A stretch of 64,000 nucleotides of DNA from Vibrio hepatarius (GCF_018860525.1 NZ_JAHKPM010000032.1:1-64000); one strand, 5' to 3'. Shown: positions 39,073 through 48,584, counted from the first letter of the stretch. Program-made: numbers and translations. The notes: generated by a model not told the origin, from the sequence alone.

Positions 39073-39543
39073 TTACAATACTGCTATGACATCCGAAGGT
39101 GTGTTTGGCGCGACTGCATCACCATAATGAAATTTGATTATGGTTCTACGTTTTGCCATTCTCCCTTCGGTGATCGCTGCATCAATAATGTGCCTTGGTA
39201 ACCGAAAGCGCATTGCATAGCCTTTACCCTGATCTTTACTGTAGCTTTCCAGAGCAATTAGCTTAAAAATCCTTTCAAGAACATCTTTAGGATCTTCGTA
39301 ATAAATGGCTTTTATATCTTCTTGTTCACTTGCCTCATAGCTCGGGTGCTCGGCTGGATCCCAAGAAGATTGCTTCCGCCTTTTATCGTCAGCTTTGACT
39401 TGACGCTCAGCGTTGCTTTTAGTTAATGCCACCGTAGGGTTGACGGGTTCTCGAACCTTATTGTCTCGTGCAGCCTGTTCAGTTTGCACATTAACCGATG
39501 GAGCGATTAGCGGTACACTTACATTCGTAGGTGATACTAGCAT
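39073..39543 (-). CDS. Conserved hypothetical protein of unknown function
   Basis: 156 residues with no family I recognise. The N-terminal 60 residues are low-complexity and polar (SPTNVSVPLIAPSVNVQTEQ, many K/R/Q/N), probably disordered. The C-terminal half (about 75-156) looks folded: DIKAIYYEDPKDVLERIFKLIAL, YAMRFRLPRHIIDAAITEGRMAKRR, TIIKFHYGD. There is no signal peptide or membrane helix. A near-perfect Shine-Dalgarno (GAGGAGGT) seven bases upstream of the ATG strongly supports that it is real. I believe a similar small gene sits between tex and bioH in other Vibrio, sometimes mislabelled as a Lon protease, but that is from memory. Confidence 0.8.
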   Translation of the reverse strand: MLVSPTNVSVPLIAPSVNVQTEQAARDNKVREPVNPTVALTKSNAERQVKADDKRRKQSSWDPAEHPSYEASEQEDIKAIYYEDPKDVLERIFKLIALESYSKDQGKGYAMRFRLPRHIIDAAITEGRMAKRRTIIKFHYGDAVAPNTPSDVIAVL

Positions 39544-39655
39544 TGCTTTACCTCCTCACGCTCAGCCAATAACGCATAATAAAACAGCGTTTTCTTGACT
39601 CGATTTATTTATCGGCCTTGATAACTAAAATTTTAGCTTATTGATTAAATCATTT

Positions 39656-40453
39656 TTATTTTAGCTCAGCAAAGCGAATAACTTGGTGGCAAAATTGCTC
39701 ATTTTCGGTAATAAAAGGTGCGTGAGAAGAGGAATGAAAAACATGACTTTTACTCATGGGCATCAATAGATCAACATCCTTAGCGACCTGTGCCGGAACC
39801 AAGCCATCTAACCGTCCATACAAGCGCAATGTTGGTGTATCAAGCGTTTTAAGATCAAGCCTATGGTCAATAGTTGCAAGTAGTTCTAAGCCTGAAAGTA
39901 AAGAAATTGGGTTAGGCTCTGGTCTCGATAAAACGGCACGTTTGAGGTTTTTGACATCTTGGCGAGCTGAAGGACTACCCATAGCCTGAAGTGACATAAA
40001 CCTTTCTATGGTTAATTTTATATCATCGATTAGTTGATCATTGAAGGCATTAAGTACCTTTGGTTGTATTCCTTTCCACTGCCTGTGTGCTGAAAATTTT
40101 GGTGAGCTGGCAACGGTAACCAATTTAGTGATACGTTGAGGATATTGAAGGGCGATGTGTGTAGCGATTAATCCACCGAGCGACCAACCTAGCCAAACGG
40201 CTTTTTCTGGTGCGCCATTTAGGATTTGTTGGCTAAGATCTTCCATCGTTTTGAACGTAAGACTATTGCTATGACCAAATCCTGGCAGATCGACAATATG
40301 GACTCTAAAGTGTTGACTTAATTGTTCGGCTGTTTGCTGCCAAACAGCGCCATTCATTCCCCAGCCATGGACAAGAACTAGGTCATTACCTTGACCAACA
40401 CGTTGCCAGTATGGTGTTGTTTGTTTGATCTCATTTTGTACCACGTTTTCCAT
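39656..40453 (-). CDS. bioH: Pimeloyl-ACP methyl ester carboxylesterase BioH
   Basis: Alpha/beta hydrolase that removes the methyl group from pimeloyl-ACP methyl ester in biotin synthesis. Of 265 residues, the oxyanion segment is LVLVHGWGMNG, the nucleophile S91 is in GWSLGG, and the acid and histidine are in GRLDGLVPA and SSHAPF. I chose ATG 40453 (MENVVQNEIKQTTPYWQRVG); a GTG at 40513 would add 20 residues and overlap comF. The Shine-Dalgarno-like GAGG abuts the ATG, so the start is not certain. It is divergent from comF. Confidence 0.92.
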   Translation of the reverse strand: MENVVQNEIKQTTPYWQRVGQGNDLVLVHGWGMNGAVWQQTAEQLSQHFRVHIVDLPGFGHSNSLTFKTMEDLSQQILNGAPEKAVWLGWSLGGLIATHIALQYPQRITKLVTVASSPKFSAHRQWKGIQPKVLNAFNDQLIDDIKLTIERFMSLQAMGSPSARQDVKNLKRAVLSRPEPNPISLLSGLELLATIDHRLDLKTLDTPTLRLYGRLDGLVPAQVAKDVDLLMPMSKSHVFHSSSHAPFITENEQFCHQVIRFAELK

Positions 40454-40506
40454 CCTCAAGAGCGGGTTTAAAAGGTTAAAGTAGTCTGATTGTATCGTTG
40501 GCAGGT

Positions 40507-41247
40507 ATGACACCTATGTTAACCTATTGGATTAATAAATACACAACCTACCTGTTGCCTAATCATTGTGATTTATGTGGTTTAGCAATCGACAAGCCTT
40601 ACCCGCACCCTCTATTTTGTCATTCTTGTCTAAAAAACTTTGCAGTTCAGCCCCGTTGTTTATGTTGTGGTCTTATTATGCCTGAGCAGGTGGAGCAATG
40701 TGGCAGCTGTCTAATATCATCACCTGCATGGTCACGTCTTTATTGTGTCGGTGATTATCAGGCACCGCTTTCGGGTTATGTTCATCGATTAAAGTATTTA
40801 GGGCAATTTTGGCACGCAAAAACGCTTGCTTTATTACTTGCACCTCATATTAGAGTAAAACCCGACCTGATTACTTTTGTGCCGCTTCACTGGCGCAGAT
40901 TCTTGTACCGTGGTTACAATCAAAGTCAGCATCTTGCTTGGGAATTAAGTAAACATATGGATGTAGCCTGCAATGGATTGTTTTGTAAAGTTAGGGCAAC
41001 AGCAAGACAGCGAGGTATGGTCAAGAAGCAACGAGTACATAATGTCAGGCAAGCTTTTGAGCTTGGTCAAGCTATTGATACTGATACGGATCATGTGGCG
41101 ATTGTTGATGACGTACTGACCACGGGGAGTACTGTAGAGCCTCTATGTCAATTGCTGTATCAAAATGGGGTGAAAACGATTGATATTTATTGTGTTTGCC
41201 GTACCTCTGAGCCTGCGGATAACCTAAGTGATGCTAATTTGATCTAA
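40507..41247 (+). CDS. comF: ComF-family phosphoribosyltransferase-like protein
   Basis: Competence-associated protein of 246 residues, needed for uptake of DNA into the cytoplasm in naturally transformable bacteria, including Vibrio. An N-terminal double zinc finger (HCDLCG, FCHSCL, RCLCCG, QCGSCL, about 20-70) precedes a phosphoribosyltransferase domain with the PRPP-binding loop VAIVDDVLTTGST near residue 197. The start may be the ATG at 40507 or 40516; a TTG at 40498 is less likely. It is divergent from bioH with about 53 bp between. Confidence 0.92.
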   Translation: MTPMLTYWINKYTTYLLPNHCDLCGLAIDKPYPHPLFCHSCLKNFAVQPRCLCCGLIMPEQVEQCGSCLISSPAWSRLYCVGDYQAPLSGYVHRLKYLGQFWHAKTLALLLAPHIRVKPDLITFVPLHWRRFLYRGYNQSQHLAWELSKHMDVACNGLFCKVRATARQRGMVKKQRVHNVRQAFELGQAIDTDTDHVAIVDDVLTTGSTVEPLCQLLYQNGVKTIDIYCVCRTSEPADNLSDANLI

Positions 41248-41319
41248 AAGGCTAGATCTTGAGGAAATGAGGAGTAAAATGAGAGATAAATAGCCTACAA
41301 AATTACTCAGGTATTCGTC

Positions 41320-41907
41320 GTGTCAAACTCTATTATTATTACTGAAAATGCCCAGCAGCACTTTGCAAATCTTCTAAGTCAGCAGCCTGAAGGGACCAAT
41401 ATTCGTGTGTTTGTTGTAAATCCAGGTACTCAAAATGCCGAATGCGGTGTTTCATATTGCCCAGTGGAAGCGATTGAATCATCTGATACTGAAATTAAGT
41501 ACCAAGATTTTTCTGCTTATATTGATGAATTAAGCCTGCCATTTCTTGAAGATGCCGAGATTGACTTTGTGACAGATAAAATGGGGGCTCAACTGACTTT
41601 GAAAGCGCCCAATGCCAAAATGCGTAAAGTTTCGGATGATTCACCATTAGTTGAACGAGTTGAGTACGCGATCCAAACACAAGTTAATCCTCAATTAGCA
41701 GGTCATGGTGGGCATGTCAATTTGGTTGAAATAACCGACGATGGTATTGCTATTGTTGCATTTGGTGGCGGCTGTAACGGTTGTTCAATGGTAGATGTGA
41801 CTTTAAAAGAAGGGATAGAGAAAGAATTGCTTCAGCAATTTGAAGGTGAATTGACGGCTGTTCGTGATGCTACAGAACACGATCGTGGTGAGCATTCTTA
41901 CTACTAA
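41320..41907 (+). CDS. nfuA: Fe-S biogenesis protein NfuA
   Basis: Carries a [4Fe-4S] cluster to target enzymes under oxidative stress or iron limitation. The 195 residues have an N-terminal degenerate A-type carrier domain (about 1-95) and a C-terminal Nfu domain with C152-x2-C155 ([10 protein letters not shown]). The start is GTG at 41320 with a weak ribosome binding site. It lies downstream of comF as in Vibrio and E. coli (gntX-nfuA). A terminator follows. Confidence 0.95.
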   Translation: MSNSIIITENAQQHFANLLSQQPEGTNIRVFVVNPGTQNAECGVSYCPVEAIESSDTEIKYQDFSAYIDELSLPFLEDAEIDFVTDKMGAQLTLKAPNAKMRKVSDDSPLVERVEYAIQTQVNPQLAGHGGHVNLVEITDDGIAIVAFGGGCNGCSMVDVTLKEGIEKELLQQFEGELTAVRDATEHDRGEHSYY

Positions 41908-41944
41908 TCACCAGTCAACAATGTAAAATAAAGTCTCTCATTTG

Positions 41945-41973
41945 AAAGGTTGACGGTAAAGTCAGCCTTTTTT
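41945..41973 (+). terminator. Terminator of nfuA
   Basis: AAGGTTGAC pairs with GTCAGCCTT (one G-U) around a six-base loop, followed by a T-run, about 40 bp after the stop. Confidence 0.85.
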
Positions 41974-42035
41974 GTTTTCAAAACAATTTGTTTTCTCATA
42001 TATTAGTGGCTTAACCATAACTAAGGAGTAAGTTA

Positions 42036-42584
42036 GTGGCTAAGCGGATCCCTCCTAAAATCCTAAGTAAGCAAACCGTTGCTCAGTCTAAGCTATTCAC
42101 TGTAGAGGCCATTGATTTACGTTTTAGTAATGGTGTTGAACGAACCTACGAACGCATGAAACCTAGCGGACGAGGTGCGGTAATGATGGTGCCAGTGACA
42201 ATGGATGGTGATTTATTACTCGTGCGTGAATATGCAGCTGGCACAGACTCTTACGAATTAGGGTTTCCTAAGGGCTTAGTGGATAGTGGAGAGCTTCCCA
42301 TTGATGCAGCTAATCGAGAGCTTAAAGAGGAAATTGGATTAGGTTCCAATCAGCTTACGTATTTAAAAGATGTTGTTCTCGCCCCTTCTTATTTTTCAAG
42401 TAAAATGACCTTGTTTATTGCAGAAGATCTATACTCAGAACAACTAGAAGGTGATGAACCAGAGCCTTTGGAAGTGATTCGTTGGCCACTTTCTCAAGCA
42501 CAAGAGCTTCTTAATCACCTCGATTTTTGTGAAGCGCGCAGTATTACAGCGCTATTGCTTGCTCTACGTACCCTGCAACCATGA
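42036..42584 (+). CDS. nudE: ADP-compounds hydrolase NudE
   Basis: Nudix hydrolase of 182 residues that acts on ADP-ribose, NADH and diadenosine polyphosphates. The Nudix box runs from G80 to G101 (GLVDSGE...RELKEEIG), complete with the REUxEE core. The start is GTG at 42036 with AAGGAG upstream. It is followed 27 bp later by cysQ, the usual pair. Confidence 0.95.
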   Translation: MAKRIPPKILSKQTVAQSKLFTVEAIDLRFSNGVERTYERMKPSGRGAVMMVPVTMDGDLLLVREYAAGTDSYELGFPKGLVDSGELPIDAANRELKEEIGLGSNQLTYLKDVVLAPSYFSSKMTLFIAEDLYSEQLEGDEPEPLEVIRWPLSQAQELLNHLDFCEARSITALLLALRTLQP

Positions 42585-42611
42585 TCAATGTAGAGCGTTG
42601 AAGGATTGACT

Positions 42612-43439
42612 ATGCCAATGACAGACGACTTTTCCCAGCATTTACCAGCCGTAATTGATATTGCTCGCGCGGCAGGGCAGTTAACGCTTGATATCTATCA
42701 GAAAAAAGATTACGAAGCTTATACTAAAAGTGACCAAACACCTGTGACAAGTGCAGACATCGCTGCACACAAACTCATCTTAGAAAAACTCACAGAACTC
42801 ACCCCAGAAACACCAGTACTTTCAGAAGAGGATGCCGATGTCAGTTTTAATAAACGGGCCAATTGGCAACGTTATTGGCTAGTTGATCCTTTAGATGGTA
42901 CACAGGAGTTTATTGCGCGGAGTGGTGACTTTGCTACTATTATTGCGCTGGTGGAGGACCATCGACCAGTAATGGGCGTTGTGTATGGTCCAGTGTCAGG
43001 TGTAACCTATTACGCCTACAAAAATAAAGGCGCTTGGAAGATCCCAGATATGGATGAAAGCTTGCGCATTAATACTCTTAACCATGAAGGGCAGGCGAGC
43101 TCAATTGCTATGGCGATTAGCCGCAGGCAAGATATCAACCGTATTACCAGCCGAATGAACAGTCGCTGGAACTATGATTTAGTTCCATTAGGGTCTGCTG
43201 CCCTCAAAGCATGCTTAGTTGCAGAAGGAGCGGTTGATTGCTATTTACGCTTGGGGCCTACAGGAGAATGGGATACTGCCGCGACCCAGTGTATTGTTGA
43301 GGAGGCTGGAGGACGAATCCTGAGTACTCAACTAGAACCTTTGTCATACAATGAGCGAGAGACGTTGGAAAACCCTAACTTTATTGTGCTCGGTGATCAG
43401 AGCTTACCATGGGATGAGATTCTACAGGTTAAAGACTAG
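42612..43439 (+). CDS. cysQ: 3'(2'),5'-bisphosphate nucleotidase CysQ
   Basis: Removes 3'-phosphoadenosine 5'-phosphate made during sulfate assimilation. Lithium-sensitive phosphatase family, 275 residues, metal site in LSEEDADV and DPLDGTQEFI, and the second motif WDTAATQCIVEEAGG. I start at ATG 42612 with AAGGA upstream; a TTG six bases earlier is unlikely. It forms an operon with nudE. Confidence 0.94.
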   Translation: MPMTDDFSQHLPAVIDIARAAGQLTLDIYQKKDYEAYTKSDQTPVTSADIAAHKLILEKLTELTPETPVLSEEDADVSFNKRANWQRYWLVDPLDGTQEFIARSGDFATIIALVEDHRPVMGVVYGPVSGVTYYAYKNKGAWKIPDMDESLRINTLNHEGQASSIAMAISRRQDINRITSRMNSRWNYDLVPLGSAALKACLVAEGAVDCYLRLGPTGEWDTAATQCIVEEAGGRILSTQLEPLSYNERETLENPNFIVLGDQSLPWDEILQVKD

Positions 43440-43476
43440 GGGCTGTTGGTCTTTTGTGATTAGACACTGAGGCTGC

Positions 43477-45555
43477 TTAAGCTTTAGAGTATATATCTTG
43501 TTCGCCCAGCCAACGTGCAATAATGGCTGCTGCGCTATCAGGGTAGTTATCGTGGATATGACGTGCGATACGTTGTACCTCCGATATTAAATATTGATCT
43601 CTCACCAAGTCCGCTATTTTAAAGTCAGCGATACCGGTTTGTTTTGTGCCCAACAATTCACCTGGTCCTCGGATTTCTAAATCTCGTTGTGAGATAACAA
43701 ATCCATCATTGGTTTCTCTTAGTACTCCTAAGCGTTTTTGTGCTGTTTTGGACAAAGGTGAGTGATAGAGCAACACGCAATGGCTGGCAACGCTTCCTCG
43801 CCCAACTCTTCCTCGCAATTGATGGAGCTGGGATAGACCCAAACGCTCGGGGTTTTCAATGATCATCAGACTGGAATTTGGCACATCCACACCAACTTCT
43901 ATTACAGTAGTGGCGACGAGTAAGTGCAGCTTGTTGTCTTTAAAGTCCTGCATTATGGATTGTTTTTCAGATGCCTTCATTCGCCCATGGACTAAGCCTA
44001 TTTTTAGGTCTGGTAATTTAGCCTGTAATTCTTGGGCTGTATTTTCTGCAGCTTGCGCTTCGAGTAATTCTGATTCGTCAATTAGCGTACAAACCCAATA
44101 AGCCTGTTTACCTTCAGTCAGGCATGCATTACGAACACGTTCGACAATATCATTACGTTTAGTATCTGGGATTGCTACAGTTTGGACCGGGGTACGTCCT
44201 GGCGGGAGTTCATCAATAATTGAGGTATCAAGGTCGGCATACGCTGTCATGGCTAGAGTGCGAGGAATAGGTGTTGCAGTCATGATGAGCTGATGGGGAT
44301 ACGTACCCTGCTTTTCGCCTTTCTCTCTCAGCTCAAGACGCTGATGAACACCAAAACGGTGTTGCTCATCAATAATTACTAGTGCTAGATGGTGAAAGTT
44401 CACATGCTCTTGAAATAAGGCGTGGGTCCCGACTACCATTTGAGCTTGGCCACTCTTAATTTTGTCTAACTCTGCTTGTTTTGCCTTGCCTTTTAGTTTT
44501 CCGACTAACCAACCTATTTCAATACCCATAGGCTCTAGCCATTGCTTGAAGTTAATTGCATGTTGCTCTGCTAGTAACTCTGTGGGCGCCATTAATGCGA
44601 CTTGATAATTATGCTCGAGTGCACGTAGTGCGGAGAGAGCTGCAACCAGAGTTTTTCCTGACCCCACATCTCCTTGTACAAGGCGCATCATCGGGTGCGG
44701 TTTTTCCAGATCTCGTTCAATTTCTGCCACAACTCGTGATTGTGCCCTCGTGGGTGAAAAAGGTAGCTGCTGCATGAATTTTTGTTTTAATTCGTCTTTC
44801 TCAGCAAGGTGAAGAGCGACATCTTTCTGGCTCTTACTGCGTACCGACAGCATGGAAAGATTTTGCGCCAATAGCTCTTCCATTATCAGGCGGATTTGCG
44901 CGGGATGTTTACCTTCATCAAATAGCTCTAAATCTATATCTGGAGTGGGTCGATGTATGATATGTAGAGCTTGATTAAGCGAAACTTGCTGGTTATAGAG
45001 GCCAGTAGGCAATAGCTCTTGTACGGCAGTTTTATCGAGCAGATCCAATGCTTGGTGGGTTAGATTACGAAGAGTCAGTTGGCGCAGCCCGTCAGTGGTA
45101 GGATAAACAGGGGTTAGGTTTTTTTCCACTTCAGTCGTTTGGTTGGGTGCATAGAATTTGTAGTCAGGATGAATGATCTCCAGTCCTATGCTGCCGCGTT
45201 TAATTTCACCATAGGCATGAACTGTTTTGCCTTCACTAAAGTTGTTTTTCATCGCTGCGGTAAAGTTGAAAAACCTCAGTGTAATAGTGCCATTACCATC
45301 ACTTATCTTAATCGCTAGCATTCTGCGTTTGCCAAATATGGTATCGGCATTCATGACTTTGCCTTGCACGCTTGCCCATAAACCAGGATGAAGTTTGGCG
45401 ATAGGGTAAACACGAGTTCTGTCTTCATAACGATGAGGGAGATGAAAGAGCAAGTCTTGAATTGAATGGAGACCCACTTTGGATAACTTTTCTGCGACTT
45501 TAGCTCCCACGCCAGTGAGAGAAGTCAAAGGAATGGCAGAGAGTAATTGAGACAT
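43477..45555 (-). CDS. recG: ATP-dependent DNA helicase RecG
   Basis: Reverses stalled replication forks and moves Holliday junctions. The 692 residues contain the N-terminal wedge domain with an OB fold (about 1-230; LHPGLWASVQGKVMNADTIFG), Walker A GDVGSGKT, motif II DEQH, motif III TATPIPRT, and C-terminal helicase motifs VATTVIEVGVDVPN and QLHQLRGRVGRG. The ATG at 45555 (MSQLLSAIPLTSLTGVG) fits the family; a GTG eight codons earlier is possible. The start region can pair with a sequence 44 bases upstream (see 45557-45617). Confidence 0.96.
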   Translation of the reverse strand: MSQLLSAIPLTSLTGVGAKVAEKLSKVGLHSIQDLLFHLPHRYEDRTRVYPIAKLHPGLWASVQGKVMNADTIFGKRRMLAIKISDGNGTITLRFFNFTAAMKNNFSEGKTVHAYGEIKRGSIGLEIIHPDYKFYAPNQTTEVEKNLTPVYPTTDGLRQLTLRNLTHQALDLLDKTAVQELLPTGLYNQQVSLNQALHIIHRPTPDIDLELFDEGKHPAQIRLIMEELLAQNLSMLSVRSKSQKDVALHLAEKDELKQKFMQQLPFSPTRAQSRVVAEIERDLEKPHPMMRLVQGDVGSGKTLVAALSALRALEHNYQVALMAPTELLAEQHAINFKQWLEPMGIEIGWLVGKLKGKAKQAELDKIKSGQAQMVVGTHALFQEHVNFHHLALVIIDEQHRFGVHQRLELREKGEKQGTYPHQLIMTATPIPRTLAMTAYADLDTSIIDELPPGRTPVQTVAIPDTKRNDIVERVRNACLTEGKQAYWVCTLIDESELLEAQAAENTAQELQAKLPDLKIGLVHGRMKASEKQSIMQDFKDNKLHLLVATTVIEVGVDVPNSSLMIIENPERLGLSQLHQLRGRVGRGSVASHCVLLYHSPLSKTAQKRLGVLRETNDGFVISQRDLEIRGPGELLGTKQTGIADFKIADLVRDQYLISEVQRIARHIHDNYPDSAAAIIARWLGEQDIYSKA

Positions 45556-45556
45556 G

Positions 45557-45617
45557 ACACAGCTCGGTACGTTATTCACTAGCTAATTGACGATACTAGT
45601 TAACCACTGAGCTGTGT
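45557..45617 (-). repeat. Inverted repeat covering the recG start region
   Basis: ACACAGCTC (45557-45565) and GAGCTGTGT (45609-45617) are perfect nine-base complements with a 43-base loop. In the minus-strand mRNA the downstream arm ends two bases before the recG ATG and includes its only purine-rich stretch, so pairing would hide the start site. Confidence 0.5.
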
Positions 45618-45675
45618 TTTTGTACAGGAAAACTTGGTAAGGGTACTGCCTTTTACTTCAAGATTGGTTTTAGCG

Positions 45676-46359
45676 CTACTTTTTTTGCATCTCGCGCCAC
45701 CAATCTTCATCTGCGATTATTTCTCCCTGTTCATCGATTATCGGATACGGCAATTTTTTGCGTTTGGCGACTTTAGCTAATACAGGGTGTCCGCGCTCAA
45801 ATAGCACCCGTTGAATAATGTCTTCGGTGAGTGCACTGACAGAGTTTTGATACATACCAGCTGCTTGTCGTTGGCGTTGGGCTTCATACATGAGTACAGC
45901 GCTAGCAACCGATACATTGAGTGACTGAACCATACCAAGCATAGGAATAATAATATCTTGATCCGCCAGCTGTTTGGCTTGCTCTGATACGCCCATTTTT
46001 TCGCCACCTAGTATGATAGCCGTTGGTTTGGTGTAATCAATAGAACGAAAATCTACAGCGGTATCGGATAAATTGGTGACTAAAACCTGCATATTTTGGT
46101 GTTTTAATGTACTGATTGCATCGCTGATGGTGTCATGAGTTTCCACTTCTACCCAGTTACGAGCTCCAGCTGAAGTATGACTGAGCGTTCGCATTGAATG
46201 GGGCCAAACAGCATGGATTTTATGGATTGCTGTCGCATCAGCAGTGCGAATTACAGCTGAAACATTGTTGGGCTTGTGGACTTCCTCAAGACAAAAAGTT
46301 AGATCAGTTTGGCGTGACTTGAGGACCTGTTGAATCCGGTTATAACGTTCTAAGTTCAT
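45676..46359 (-). CDS. trmH: tRNA (Gm18) 2'-O-methyltransferase TrmH
   Basis: SpoU-class SPOUT methyltransferase that modifies G18 of tRNA. The 227 residues show the knot motifs: NNVSAVIRTADA (motif 1), ILGGEKMGVS (motif 2) and IPMLGMVQSLNVSVASAV (motif 3). The ATG at 46359 (MNLERYNRIQ) fits E. coli TrmH; an ATG 45 bases upstream would add 15 residues and lies inside a hairpin. Neither has a good ribosome binding site. It follows spoT as in enterics. Confidence 0.94.
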   Translation of the reverse strand: MNLERYNRIQQVLKSRQTDLTFCLEEVHKPNNVSAVIRTADATAIHKIHAVWPHSMRTLSHTSAGARNWVEVETHDTISDAISTLKHQNMQVLVTNLSDTAVDFRSIDYTKPTAIILGGEKMGVSEQAKQLADQDIIIPMLGMVQSLNVSVASAVLMYEAQRQRQAAGMYQNSVSALTEDIIQRVLFERGHPVLAKVAKRKKLPYPIIDEQGEIIADEDWWREMQKK

Positions 46360-46377
46360 AATGATAATAGGGTAGAA

Positions 46378-46402
46378 GCCCTTGAAGCGATGGTTCAAGG
46401 GC
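46378..46402 (+). terminator. Hairpin between spoT and trmH, T-run on plus strand
   Basis: GCCCTTGAA/TTCAAGGGC is a perfect nine-base stem with a seven-base loop. On the plus strand it is followed by ATTTTTG, so it looks like a terminator for antisense RNA; on the minus strand it falls in the trmH leader and is followed by TTCTACCC. Direction and role are uncertain. Confidence 0.45.
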
Positions 46403-46421
46403 ATTTTTGTGTAGTGGAAGC

Positions 46422-48545
46422 CTAGTTTTTACGACGCCGAACCTTTAGAGCATGAGGCATAGCTTTAATCTTACGCATTATACCAGCAAGGTGTACTCTG
46501 TCTTTGGTCGTCAGTAAGACAGTGACTGTGTATAAACGCCCGTCTTTCTCTTCTGTTGATAGACCATGGATGTTTGAACCTGTCTTTGAAATTACGTTTG
46601 TGAGCTCGGCGAGAACACCTTGACGATTTTGTACGTCAACATATAGTTCGGTAATAAATTCTTGCTCGTAATCCTCAGACCACTCGACTGCCATATACTT
46701 ATCTAATTCTTTCTGGTAGCCGCGTACGTTTGGACAAGTTTCTCTATGGACAACCAATCCTCGCCCTGGAGAGACATGAGCAATAATGTGATCGTCAGGT
46801 ATTGGGTGACAGCAATTGGCAAACGTGAGTAATAAGCCTTCAGCACCACGTATAGGCAGTTTTTTCTTTGGTTTACTGCCGTCTGATGATTGAGCTTCAG
46901 TCAGTTCATCGACATCGCCTAGTAGTCGACGTGCAATGACGATGCTCATCAACTCCCCAAGGCCAATATCTGCGAGCAGGTCATCGATACTATCTATCTT
47001 GAGTTCAGTCAAAACTTTATGGACATTATCTTCACGGATATCTGATAAGGATAGGTCGCCAAGGGCATGATTGAGTAAGCGGCGACCGAGAGTTATTGAC
47101 TCTTCTCGGCGCATCGTTTTTAAAACTTGGCGTATTTTTGTACGGGCTCTTGATGTGACGACATAATTTAGCCAAGCGGCATTTGGACGAGCTCCTGGTG
47201 CACTAATGATTTCGATCGCCTGGCCATTTTTAAGTGACTTACTTAAAGGGTAAGGGTTACGATCTACTCTAGCGCCGACACAGGTATTGCCGACGTCTGT
47301 ATGGACAGCGTAAGCAAAGTCCACGGCAGTGGCACCAACAGGAAGTTCAACAATTCGACCTTTAGGGGTAAAGACGTAAATCTCATCAGGGAACAGGTCA
47401 GACTTGACGTTTTCGATAAATTCGAACGAGTTGCCGGCGCTTTGCTGCAATTCAAGTAGGCTCTGCATCCATCGTTGTGCTTTGATCTGGGCAGTCGTAC
47501 CAGAGCGATCGCTATTACCTTTATAAGACCAGTGCGCTGCGACCCCTTTATCTGCCATTTGGTCCATATCTTCAGTACGTATCTGTACTTCGACAGGCAC
47601 GCCATGAGGGCCAACCATTGATGTATGAATTGACTGATAGCCATTGGCCTTGGGTACTGCGATGTAATCTTTCATTCGCCCCGGGCGCGGTTTATACAAG
47701 CTGTGAACCTGACCTAAAACGCGGTAGCAGTTGTCTGCGTCAGAAACAACTACTCGGAAGGCGTAGATATCCATAATGGTGTGAAAACGTTGTTCTTTCG
47801 TTTTCATCTTGTTATAGATGGAATAGAGGTTTTTTTCGCGACCAAAAACTCGTGCTTTAAGTCCAACCTCTGTTAAGCGACCTTCAATTTCATCATGAAT
47901 ACGCTGAATCATCTCTTTTCGGTTGCCACGAGCCGACTTTACTACCGCTTTTAACACGCGATATCGGTTGGGGTATAAGGCCTCAAAACCTAGCTCTTCA
48001 AGCTCAGTTTTAATGTTATGGATGCCCAAACGATGAGCAAGCGGTGAGTATATTTCTAGTGTTTCCCGAGCAATACGGCGCTTTTTATCTGCTCGTAGAG
48101 CACCTAAGGTGCGCATATTATGGGTTCTGTCAGCAAGCTTAATAAGGATGACACGGATATCCTGCACCATGGCAAGAACCATTTTACGAAAATTTTCTGC
48201 TTGCGCTTCTTTTCGATCACGAAACTTGAGTTTATCAAGTTTTGACACCCCATCGACGAGCTCTGCAACGGTTGCACCAAATTGATTTTCTAAATCTTCT
48301 TTGGTTGCGGCCGTGTCCTCAATAACATCATGCAGCAGTGCTGCTTGCAATGTTTCGATATCAAGGCGCATTTCAGCCAGAATTCGAGCAACAGCGACAG
48401 GGTGGATTATATAAGGTTCGCCACTTGAGCGAGTTTGCCCTTCATGGGCATCTTTCGCTACCACATAAGATTGACGCAGAGCCTCAACTTGAGGCTCTGG
48501 TAGGTATTCTTGGGCAACGTCTTTTAAGCTGTCGAATAGATACAA
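46422..48545 (-). CDS. spoT: Bifunctional (p)ppGpp synthetase/hydrolase SpoT
   Basis: Main (p)ppGpp hydrolase, with weak synthetase activity. The 707 residues hold the HD hydrolase domain (H72-D73 in LLHDVIED, upstream H in YIIHPVAVA), synthetase domain (YRVLGQVHSLYKPRPGRMKDY), TGS domain (DEIYVFTPKGRIVELPVGAT), helical and conserved-cysteine regions (TFANCCHPIPDD), and a C-terminal ACT domain. The start is TTG at 48545 (MYLFDSLKDV), as in E. coli spoT. There is no clear Shine-Dalgarno. It is 39 bp after rpoZ, in a rpoZ-spoT-trmH-recG unit. Confidence 0.96.
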   Translation of the reverse strand: MYLFDSLKDVAQEYLPEPQVEALRQSYVVAKDAHEGQTRSSGEPYIIHPVAVARILAEMRLDIETLQAALLHDVIEDTAATKEDLENQFGATVAELVDGVSKLDKLKFRDRKEAQAENFRKMVLAMVQDIRVILIKLADRTHNMRTLGALRADKKRRIARETLEIYSPLAHRLGIHNIKTELEELGFEALYPNRYRVLKAVVKSARGNRKEMIQRIHDEIEGRLTEVGLKARVFGREKNLYSIYNKMKTKEQRFHTIMDIYAFRVVVSDADNCYRVLGQVHSLYKPRPGRMKDYIAVPKANGYQSIHTSMVGPHGVPVEVQIRTEDMDQMADKGVAAHWSYKGNSDRSGTTAQIKAQRWMQSLLELQQSAGNSFEFIENVKSDLFPDEIYVFTPKGRIVELPVGATAVDFAYAVHTDVGNTCVGARVDRNPYPLSKSLKNGQAIEIISAPGARPNAAWLNYVVTSRARTKIRQVLKTMRREESITLGRRLLNHALGDLSLSDIREDNVHKVLTELKIDSIDDLLADIGLGELMSIVIARRLLGDVDELTEAQSSDGSKPKKKLPIRGAEGLLLTFANCCHPIPDDHIIAHVSPGRGLVVHRETCPNVRGYQKELDKYMAVEWSEDYEQEFITELYVDVQNRQGVLAELTNVISKTGSNIHGLSTEEKDGRLYTVTVLLTTKDRVHLAGIMRKIKAMPHALKVRRRKN

Positions 48546-48584
48546 ACTTTAGGCCCGGAAGATAGTTGTTAGAAGATATTCAGA

